From: Oscillospiraceae bacterium
GTDB taxonomy: Bacteria; Bacillota; Clostridia; Oscillospirales; Ruminococcaceae
Direction of reading: 5' to 3'
Assembly: GCA_014858325.1 (NCBI GenBank)
Contig: RKCM01000143.1
Coordinates: forward strand, 1-5,235
Length of the DNA: 5,235 nucleotides
Numbering within the stretch: position 1 is the first letter of the stretch; each line of letters opens with the position of its first letter. The notes below the pieces were generated by a model. It was not told the DNA's origin, did no database searches, and saw nothing but the letters and a program-made list of their open reading frames with translations. The position numbers were made by a program, and so were the translations under genes. This document shows, one piece after another, positions 1 through 5,235 of the stretch.

Positions 1-1
1 C

Positions 2-517
2 TACGCCGACCCTGCGCTGCGGGGCGTGCTGCCGGATATGCAGACCGTGCACTGCATTCTGGGCATTCTGCTGCTGGTGGGGGCGGTGGTGTGGAGCACT
101 CACAGAACCGGGCGCTTTTTGACCCTGGAGACCGAAAAGCTGACTGCCGCCGCGCAGGCGGTGGCGCGGAAGGATCTGGACAGTGCCGTGTTTTCCGGCG
201 CGAAGGTGCGGGAGTACGAAAGCACTTTGCAGGCGCTGCAAACCATGGGCGATGCGCTGACCGGCAGCTTGCAGAAGCAGTGGGCCATGGAGCAGCGGCA
301 GCGGGAGCAGATCATTCAGCTGTCCCACAAGCTCAAAACGCCGCTGACCATCATCGAGGGCAACGCGGAGCTGCTGGCAGAGGATGACGGCCTGACCGCA
401 GAGCAGAAAGCGCAGGTGGAGTCTATTTTGCAGGGCGCAGAGCAGACCCGCACCTATCTTGGCAAGATCCGCGCCGAGGTGCAGACCCCGCTGCGCTATA
501 AACGGAATGTGGAATAA
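2..517 (+). CDS. Sensor histidine kinase, 3' part, lacking the ATPase domain
   Basis: The reading frame is open from base 2, so the gene starts upstream; the GTG at 26 is only an internal codon. Visible in order: the end of a probable extracellular segment, a hydrophobic helix (about 53-103, CILGILLLVGAVVW) that would be the second transmembrane segment, a HAMP-like/coiled linker (about 110-310), then a HisKA-type dimerisation and phospho-acceptor domain with the H-box LSHKLKTPLTIIEGNAELL; the His codon is 326-328. Proteins of this family sit in the membrane and phosphorylate a partner response regulator. Two oddities: the protein ends (RYKRNVE, stop 515-517) about where the second helix of HisKA ends, so the N, G1 and G2 boxes of the HATPase domain are absent, and the H+1 position is Lys (329-331) instead of the usual Asp/Glu. 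It cannot autophosphorylate alone and may be a decaying gene, or a truncated dimerisation partner. Family assignment is firm; function is uncertain. Confidence 0.8.
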   Translation, partial: YADPALRGVLPDMQTVHCILGILLLVGAVVWSTHRTGRFLTLETEKLTAAAQAVARKDLDSAVFSGAKVREYESTLQALQTMGDALTGSLQKQWAMEQRQREQIIQLSHKLKTPLTIIEGNAELLAEDDGLTAEQKAQVESILQGAEQTRTYLGKIRAEVQTPLRYKRNVE

Positions 518-525
518 AAATAAAG

Positions 526-554
526 GGGCTGCTGCACGTTTTGTGCAGCAGCCC
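526..554 (-). terminator. Perfect 12-bp hairpin with T-rich tail on the minus strand
   Basis: Arms GGGCTGCTGCAC (526-537) and GTGCAGCAGCCC (543-554) pair perfectly around a GTTTT loop. On the + strand no T tract follows (AACGCAAAAAGCGG), but the bases just before it, AATAAAAATAAAG, read CTTTATTTTTATT on the minus strand, which is the layout of an intrinsic terminator for leftward transcription. It starts 9 bases after the kinase stop codon. No minus-strand gene is seen that needs it, so it may block antisense reading into the kinase gene, or act as a 3' stability hairpin on the + transcript. The hairpin itself is certain; the orientation is inferred from the tail. Confidence 0.6.
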
Positions 555-603
555 AACGCAAAAAGCGGCCCCGCCGCACGGAGTATTCCCAAAATCCCAA
601 CGG

Positions 604-661
604 ACAGAAGCGCTTCATCCTCTCCCGGATGAGGCGCTTCTGTGCTTTTCGGAATTTTTTT
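604..661 (+). terminator. Rho-independent terminator after the kinase gene
   Basis: Bases 604-620 pair with 627-643 to make a 17-bp stem with one G-T wobble (T614/G633) and a six-base loop TCTCCC. It is followed by GCTTTTCGG and then seven T (655-661). This should end rightward transcription from the kinase gene and separates it from the SNF2 operon. The second T run is offset from the stem by about 11 bases; the closer TTTT (646-649) is the more likely release site. Confidence 0.85.
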
Positions 662-672
662 CCCGGCACCCC

Positions 673-701
673 TTGCATCCCGCCCACTGCTGCGGTATGC
701 T
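673..701 (+). promoter_or_regulatory. Candidate sigma-A type promoter for the SNF2 operon
   Basis: A TTGCAT (-35-like, 673-678) and a TATGCT (-10-like, 696-701) are separated by 17 bases and lie between the upstream terminator and the ribosome binding site. Matches to consensus are only moderate (TTG of the -35, four of six in the -10), but the spacing and location are right. Transcription would begin near 708, giving a leader of about 35 bases. Confidence 0.4.
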
Positions 702-726
702 TAACCAATAGAGCATTTTGCAGAAG

Positions 727-734
727 AAAGGGGG
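727..734 (+). promoter_or_regulatory. Ribosome binding site that fixes the SNF2 start at 743
   Basis: AAAGGGGG ends eight bases before ATG 743. The in-frame ATG at 629 has no such site and lies within the terminator hairpin, so this site decides the start. Confidence 0.7.
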
Positions 735-742
735 CGGCAGGA

Positions 743-3700
743 ATGGACCGGGACGAGATCCGCTATCTGCTGGGCAGCACCATTTTTGCGCGGGCCAAAG
801 CATACTGCGACCGGGTGGAAAATTTCGATTGCGAGGTCAACGACAACGGCGTCCGCCACATTCAGGCCGACGTGCGGGGCAGCGGCCGAAACCGCTACCA
901 TGCCCAAATCTGGCTGCGGGCCAACGGCAGCTTCGTCAGCGCCAGCTGCACCTGTCCTTTCAACGAGAACGGCGAGGGCCCGGCCTGCAAGCACATCGGG
1001 GCGCTGCTTTTGCTGGAAGCGGATGACGACGAGCCCGCACAGGAAAAGCCTTCTGCGGCCACCGAAAAAAAGCCCGGCCTGCCGAGCATCCCCGGCGTGA
1101 TGAAGGGCAGCGAGTTTGCCCGGGAAGCGGCGGCCCGCAAAGACAGCTATGTGTCCAGCTTGGAGATGCTGTTCGGCAAAAAGTGGCGGGATGAGGAGCC
1201 GGAGTCGGATCATCAGGCCCAGCGGCTCATTGAAACCTACCAGAACAGCGCCATGGCGGAAATGGACAGCGGCCTGGAAACGGACCAGCCCCGGGGCTTT
1301 GTGGAGCTGGAGCCGGAGCTGAACCTGAGCGCGCTGGGGCGGCCTTTGCTGCGGCTCCGCATCGGGGGCGGCGGGCGGCAGTATGTCGTGAAGAGCATTC
1401 CCGGCCTTTTGGAGGAGATCCAGAAGGAACGGACCGTGAGCTACGGCAAATCGCTCTGCTTTGTCCACCGCTGGGACGCCTTCAACGCCGAGGCGCAGGC
1501 TCTGCTGAGCTTGCTGCGCCGCCAGCAGAGCGCCCAGGAGAGCCTGAACGCAGGGGGGATGCGCACCACCTTCAGCGGGATGAGCGGGGCCCCGGCAGGC
1601 AGCGAGCTGCTGTCCGGCGAATTATTTGACGAGCTGGTGGCCATGTACGAGCCCACCGGGCAGGTGGGCGGATACCAGCTGAAGAAAGGCCTGCCCGCCC
1701 TGAGCCTGAAGGCCGAAAAGCGGCGGGGCGGCGTGCACATTCAGGTGGAGCCTGGGCTGCACGTTTACTCCGGGTTTCAATTCGACTATTTGTACAGTGC
1801 GGATACGCTGTGGCAGGTAAAACACGCCGAAGCGGAGCGGCTGGTGCCCGCCCTGCAGGAGCTGTGCGGCAGCGGGCTGTTTTTTACCACTCGGGACGCG
1901 GCGGATTTTTGCAGCTTTGTGCTGCCGGAGCTGGGCCGAAAGCTGACCATCGACGACCCGGACCGGCTGCTGTTGAATCAGATCCCGCTGGAGCCGGTGG
2001 TGCAGTTTTATCTGGACGCGCCCCGGATGGGGGCGGTGCTGGCCCACGCAGAGTTTTTGTACGGGGAAGACCGGGTGACCCCCTTTGCGCCTGCTCCGGC
2101 TGGCCTGTTGCGGGACGCCCGGGCCGAAAAGCGGGCCGCGCGGCTGCTGGGCGCTTACCTGCAGCCCGGGGCCGAAGGAAACCCTGCCCAGTACGGCACC
2201 GCTGAGGACGATGCGGTGTATCGCCTGCTGGAAGAGGGCATCCCGGCCCTGATGGCCGAGGGCGAGGTGTATCTGACCGATGCGTTCCGCAATCTGCAGG
2301 CCACGCCGCCCAAGATCTCGGTGTCGGCGTCGGTGCACGGCAGCGTGCTGGATCTGGACGTGGACACCGGGGAGTTCCCGGTGGAGGAGCTGCGTGCCCT
2401 GCTGAAGTCCGTCCACCAGAAAAAACGCTACCACCGCCTGCGGGACGGCCGGCTGCTGAAGCTGGACGACTCGCTGGAAGGGCTGGACGAGCTGAACGAG
2501 ACGCTGGAGCTTTCGGGCGCAAAGCTGGGCAAGGGCCACGCCGAGCTGCCCCTTTACCGGGCCCCCAGCCTCGATTGGGCCCTCTCGGGCCAGAGCGGGG
2601 TGCGGTTCAACCGGGACGACGCCTTCCGGCGGATCAGCCGGAGCTTCCACGCCGTGAAGGACAGCGAGTACACCCCGCCTGCGTCCTTACAGAAGATCCT
2701 GCGCAAGTACCAGCGGGACGGCTACCGCTGGCTGCGGACGCTGGACGGTTACGGGATGGGCGGCATCCTGGCCGACGATATGGGCCTGGGCAAAACGGTG
2801 CAGGTGCTGAGCTATCTGCTGGCGATGAAGGAAAACGGCGCGCAGCGCCTGCCCAGCCTCATCGTCTGCCCGGCCTCGCTGGTGCTGAACTGGGCCGAGG
2901 AATGCCGGAAGTTCACGCCGGAGCTGGACTGCCTTGTGGTGGACGGCGACGCCGCCCACCGGGCGGCGCTGGCCGAGCAGTGGAGCACCGCCGACCTGGT
3001 GGTGACGAGCTACGATCTGCTGCGGCGGGACGAAGAGCGCTATGCCGGGCAGGCGTTTTATGCCTGCATCCTGGACGAAGCCCAGGCCATCAAAAACCAC
3101 ACCACCCAGAAATACAAGGCGGTGTGCCGCATCCAGAGCCGGGTGCGCTTTGCGCTGACGGGCACCCCGGTGGAAAACCGGCTGGGCGAGCTGTGGAGCA
3201 TCTTCTCCTTTTTGATGCCGGGCTATCTGCCGCCCTACAAGAGCTTCTGCGCCCGGTTTGAAAAGCCCATCGTGCAGGAGGAGGACGAGGCGGCGGCCCG
3301 GCGGCTGAACCAGCTGACGGGGCCCTTCCTGCTGCGTCGGATGAAGGCGGATGTGCTGAAGGAGCTGCCGCCCAAGACCGAGAACATCCACCGCATCGAG
3401 CTGGAGGAGGAGCAGCGAAAGCTCTATCTGGCGGCGGTGGTGGACGCCCGGGACAAGCTGCGGGCCGCGAAACCCGAGGACAAGATGGCGGTGTTTGCCG
3501 TGCTGATGCGCCTGCGGGAGATCTGCTGCGACCCGCGCCTTGTGGCCGACAACTGGACGGGCGGCAGCGCCAAGCTGGACGCCTGCATCGAGCTGGTGAC
3601 CTCTGCCGTGGAGGGCGGGCACCGCATCCTGCTGTTCAGCCAGTTTACCTCCATGCTGGAGCTGCTGGCCCAGCGGCTGGATGAGGAGGGCATCAGCCAC

Positions 3701-4084
3701 TTCACCCTGCAGGGCTCCACCCCCAAACCCATGCGGGCGGAGCGGGTGCGCCGCTTCAACAACGGGGAGGCCAGCGTGTTCCTCATCTCGCTGCGGGCGG
3801 GCGGCACGGGCCTCAATCTGACGGCGGCGGACATCGTGATCCACTACGACCCCTGGTGGAACGTGGCGGCCCAGAATCAGGCCACGGACCGGGCCTACCG
3901 CATCGGCCAGCAGAACCCCGTGCAGGTGTACAAGCTCATTGCGCAGGACACCATTGAGGAAAAGATCGTAGAACTGCAGCAGGCCAAGCAATCGCTGGCC
4001 GAGACCGTGACCGGCACGGCGGATGGAGCCATCCTTGCCATGAAGCCGGACGAGCTGCTGGAATTACTGGAGGGAGAGGAATAA
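743..4084 (+). CDS. SWIM-finger SNF2-family DNA-dependent ATPase (DEAD/DEAH-type helicase)
   Basis: The 1113-aa protein is a full-length bacterial SNF2-type ATPase; the family moves along double-stranded DNA and remodels or displaces bound protein. Domains in order: a SWIM zinc finger (Cys69-x-Cys71 ... Cys82-x-His84); a charged, Pro/Lys-rich linker (about 90-115); a long region (about 290-640) resembling the bacterial SNF2-associated domain, with FYLDAP at 422-427 and a later KKRYHRLRDG stretch; the SNF2_N ATPase lobe from about 649 with Walker A DDMGLGKT (Lys684), Walker B DEAQ (778-781) and motif III LTGTP (805-809); and a C-terminal helicase lobe with LRAGGTGLNL and the motif VI segment QATDRAYRIGQ (1046-1056). 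All catalytic motifs are intact. The start at 743 is preferred over 629 because of the ribosome binding site and because the extra 38 residues would be encoded through a terminator. No signal peptide or membrane segment is seen, so it is cytoplasmic. It appears to be first in an operon. Cellular role and substrate are unknown; nothing nearby indicates phage defence. Confidence 0.95.
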   Translation: MDRDEIRYLLGSTIFARAKAYCDRVENFDCEVNDNGVRHIQADVRGSGRNRYHAQIWLRANGSFVSASCTCPFNENGEGPACKHIGALLLLEADDDEPAQEKPSAATEKKPGLPSIPGVMKGSEFAREAAARKDSYVSSLEMLFGKKWRDEEPESDHQAQRLIETYQNSAMAEMDSGLETDQPRGFVELEPELNLSALGRPLLRLRIGGGGRQYVVKSIPGLLEEIQKERTVSYGKSLCFVHRWDAFNAEAQALLSLLRRQQSAQESLNAGGMRTTFSGMSGAPAGSELLSGELFDELVAMYEPTGQVGGYQLKKGLPALSLKAEKRRGGVHIQVEPGLHVYSGFQFDYLYSADTLWQVKHAEAERLVPALQELCGSGLFFTTRDAADFCSFVLPELGRKLTIDDPDRLLLNQIPLEPVVQFYLDAPRMGAVLAHAEFLYGEDRVTPFAPAPAGLLRDARAEKRAARLLGAYLQPGAEGNPAQYGTAEDDAVYRLLEEGIPALMAEGEVYLTDAFRNLQATPPKISVSASVHGSVLDLDVDTGEFPVEELRALLKSVHQKKRYHRLRDGRLLKLDDSLEGLDELNETLELSGAKLGKGHAELPLYRAPSLDWALSGQSGVRFNRDDAFRRISRSFHAVKDSEYTPPASLQKILRKYQRDGYRWLRTLDGYGMGGILADDMGLGKTVQVLSYLLAMKENGAQRLPSLIVCPASLVLNWAEECRKFTPELDCLVVDGDAAHRAALAEQWSTADLVVTSYDLLRRDEERYAGQAFYACILDEAQAIKNHTTQKYKAVCRIQSRVRFALTGTPVENRLGELWSIFSFLMPGYLPPYKSFCARFEKPIVQEEDEAAARRLNQLTGPFLLRRMKADVLKELPPKTENIHRIELEEEQRKLYLAAVVDARDKLRAAKPEDKMAVFAVLMRLREICCDPRLVADNWTGGSAKLDACIELVTSAVEGGHRILLFSQFTSMLELLAQRLDEEGISHFTLQGSTPKPMRAERVRRFNNGEASVFLISLRAGGTGLNLTAADIVIHYDPWWNVAAQNQATDRAYRIGQQNPVQVYKLIAQDTIEEKIVELQQAKQSLAETVTGTADGAILAMKPDELLELLEGEE
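4069..4080 (+). promoter_or_regulatory. Ribosome binding site inside the SNF2 3' end
   Basis: GGAGGGAGAGGA lies within the last SNF2 codons and ends five bases before ATG 4086. With only one base between the SNF2 stop and that ATG, the two genes are probably translationally coupled. Confidence 0.75.
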
Positions 4085-4085
4085 G

Positions 4086-5084
4086 ATGGATTATGCACTG
4101 TTCAAGGTGGCTGTGGGCACCCTTTTTGACCACCCGGAGACGATGCGCCTCAACGACGAGGGGCAGCTGGTCTCCACCATCGGGGACGAGGGGCTGTACG
4201 GCCAGGCCTGCCAGGTGCGGACGGCCCCCGGCGGCGTGACGGCAGCCGGGGTGACCCTGCCGCCGGATGTGGCGGAGGTGGTGAGCTTTTACGGCTACCA
4301 CGGCTATGTGCACCAGAGCGAGCTGCAGTTTCTGGACGAAGGCCCGCTGTGGGATTATCTGGCCCAGCGGCTGGTGCTGGTGGGCCGGGCTACCGATGTG
4401 CTGAATGTGCCCCGGGTGCAGGGGGTGCGGATGCTGGAACTGGAGCAGGGCGGTGTGCTGCGCCGCCTGCCGGAGACCGCCGAGGAAGCCGAGAACCACC
4501 CGGGCTGGGCGAAGGTGATGCTGGTGGACGGCCGGACGGGCTATGTCCGGGATGTGGCGCTGGAGGAGGTGCGCTACCCGATGACGGCGGTGTTCTCCCA
4601 GCGGGAGGGGCTGCCCTTCAACGATGCGCTGGCCGAGACGCTGGGCACCGCCGCCGCCCGGCTGGTGCCGCAGGTGCTGGAGGACTGGTACGGCGGCAGC
4701 GAGGAGGCTTTCCGCGCTGCGGTCTGCGCACAGGCGGAAAAGTACCGGGGCACCGAGTACCGCTGGGGCGGCAAATCGGGCCGGGGCATCGATTGCTCGG
4801 GCCTTGTCAGCACCGCCTATATGCAGTGCGGCGTGCTCATTTACCGGGACGCCGGCATCGTGGAGGGCTGGCCCATGCACGAAGTAGCTTTTGAAGAGAA
4901 AAAGCCCGGCGACGCCCTCTTCTTCCCGGGCCATGTGGCCCTGTATCTGGGAAAAGGGCGGTACATCCACTCCACGGGCGCGGCGGCCAGCGGCGGCGTG
5001 GTGATCAACAGTCTGGACCCGGCGGACCCGCTGTACCGGGAAGATCTGGTCAAGAGCCTGTATGCGGTGGGAAGTATTTTTTAA
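4086..5084 (+). CDS. NlpC/P60 cysteine peptidase, YkfC-like gamma-D-glutamyl-L-diamino acid endopeptidase
   Basis: The 332-aa protein has two N-terminal SH3-like domains (about 5-82, with GDEGLYGQ and YGYHGYVHQSEL; about 93-160, ending DGRTGYVRDVAL), a connecting segment, and a C-terminal NlpC/P60 domain (about 213-332). The catalytic triad is visible: Cys237 in IDCSGLV, His283 in FPGHVALYLG and His295 in RYIHSTG. Layout and length match YkfC of Bacillus, which cuts the gamma-D-Glu to diaminopimelate bond in muropeptides with a free N-terminal L-Ala. There is no signal peptide, lipobox or transmembrane segment, so it should act in the cytoplasm on imported peptides rather than on the wall itself; this favours recycling over autolysis. 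It starts one base after the SNF2 stop, with a strong ribosome binding site, and is followed 13 bases later by an M19 dipeptidase gene. The family call is firm; exact substrate is inferred from the resemblance to YkfC. Confidence 0.9.
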   Translation: MDYALFKVAVGTLFDHPETMRLNDEGQLVSTIGDEGLYGQACQVRTAPGGVTAAGVTLPPDVAEVVSFYGYHGYVHQSELQFLDEGPLWDYLAQRLVLVGRATDVLNVPRVQGVRMLELEQGGVLRRLPETAEEAENHPGWAKVMLVDGRTGYVRDVALEEVRYPMTAVFSQREGLPFNDALAETLGTAAARLVPQVLEDWYGGSEEAFRAAVCAQAEKYRGTEYRWGGKSGRGIDCSGLVSTAYMQCGVLIYRDAGIVEGWPMHEVAFEEKKPGDALFFPGHVALYLGKGRYIHSTGAAASGGVVINSLDPADPLYREDLVKSLYAVGSIF

Positions 5085-5088
5085 GGAG
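5083..5088 (+). promoter_or_regulatory. Ribosome binding site for the M19 dipeptidase gene
   Basis: AAGGAG overlaps the stop codon of the endopeptidase gene and stands nine bases before GTG 5098. It supports that GTG as the start. Confidence 0.8.
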
Positions 5089-5097
5089 AAAACGAAC

Positions 5098-5235
5098 GTG
5101 AAAGTCTTCGATCTACATTGCGATACCCTCAGTGAGCTGCGCTATGCCGAGGAGGCGGGCCAGCCCAAGAGCTTTGCACACAACGATCTGCAAATTGATC
5201 TGGAAAAATTACAAAAAGGCGATTATATGCTCCAG
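5098..5235 (+). CDS. M19 (renal/membrane-type) dipeptidase, 5' part
   Basis: Only the first 46 codons are in the window; the frame is open to the end. Translation begins at GTG and reads MKVFDLHCDTLSEL, in which His7-x-Asp9 matches the N-terminal zinc-ligand pair of peptidase family M19, followed by the family-like stretch HNDLQIDLEKLQKGDYMLQ, which normally leads into the first barrel strands. M19 enzymes are binuclear zinc dipeptidases that accept a D-residue at the C-terminal position. No signal peptide is present, so it is likely cytoplasmic. Being directly behind a YkfC-like endopeptidase, a likely job is splitting L-Ala-D-Glu or related L,D-dipeptides from recycled peptidoglycan; that is inference. 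The segment is about 49% GC by hand count, clearly lower than the gene before it, mostly in codons 30-46. Confidence 0.85.
   Translation, partial: MKVFDLHCDTLSELRYAEEAGQPKSFAHNDLQIDLEKLQKGDYMLQ

Noticed and set aside
565..577. Small hairpin GCGGC-CCC-GCCGC between the two terminator hairpins
   Set aside because: A five-base stem with a three-base loop is expected by chance in GC-rich DNA and has no T tract.
518..742. Riboswitch or small RNA in the intergenic region
   Set aside because: The only strong structures are the two terminator-like hairpins; no conserved riboswitch core is recognisable, and the likely leader before ATG 743 is only about 35 bases.
2575..3261. A 228-codon + strand frame inside the SNF2 gene
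   Set aside because: It is out of frame with an intact SNF2 ATPase core and its Gly/Arg/Pro-rich product resembles a GC-shadow translation.
743..4084. SNF2 ATPase as part of a phage-defence system
   Set aside because: SNF2-type helicases occur in some defence systems, but no methyltransferase, nuclease, phospholipase-D-like or other defence gene is adjacent; the neighbours are peptidoglycan peptidases.
1622..4970. Long minus-strand open frames (342, 434 and 344 codons) opposite the SNF2 and endopeptidase genes
   Set aside because: They arise because the real genes are GC-rich and avoid codons that would give stops on the other strand. Their translations are rich in His, Gln, Arg and Pro, show no known motif and lack ribosome binding sites.
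4086..5084. NlpC/P60 protein as a secreted autolysin
   Set aside because: The N-terminus (MDYALFKVAVGTLFDHPE) has no signal peptide or lipobox, and the two-SH3 plus NlpC/P60 layout fits the cytoplasmic YkfC type.

Overview
The window looks like chromosome of a GC-rich Gram-positive gut anaerobe of the Oscillospiraceae/Ruminococcaceae type (Faecalibacterium, Gemmiger or Subdoligranulum-like). This is inferred from strong G/C preference at third codon positions, AAGGAG-type ribosome binding sites, A/T-flanked hairpin terminators, and a YkfC-like cytoplasmic NlpC/P60 enzyme. Genus is not proven. All four protein genes read on the + strand.

Region 1 (1-517) is the 3' end of a sensor histidine kinase gene whose start lies outside the window. 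It has a transmembrane helix, a HAMP-like linker and the dimerisation/phospho-acceptor helices, then stops. No ATPase domain follows in any frame, and the residue after the phospho-acceptor His is Lys rather than the usual acidic residue, so it is probably a degenerate kinase.

Region 2 (518-742) is intergenic. It holds a perfect 12-bp hairpin whose T-rich tail is on the minus strand, a 17-bp hairpin with T tracts that should terminate + strand transcription, a weak promoter candidate and a ribosome binding site.

Region 3 (743-5235) looks like one operon. It contains a large SWIM-finger SNF2-family ATPase (1113 aa), then after one base a YkfC-like gamma-D-glutamyl-diamino acid endopeptidase (332 aa), then after 13 bases the start of an M19 zinc dipeptidase that runs off the window. 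The last two fit together as a cytoplasmic muropeptide-recycling pair: the endopeptidase would release L-Ala-D-Glu from stem peptides and the M19 enzyme could split such an L,D-dipeptide. Why a DNA-translocating ATPase is tightly coupled to them is not explained by the sequence.

No mobile element, tRNA, rRNA, CRISPR array or clearly novel system was found. The most notable points are the truncated kinase, the misplaced upstream start codon of the SNF2 frame (inside a terminator), and the SNF2/peptidoglycan-recycling operon.
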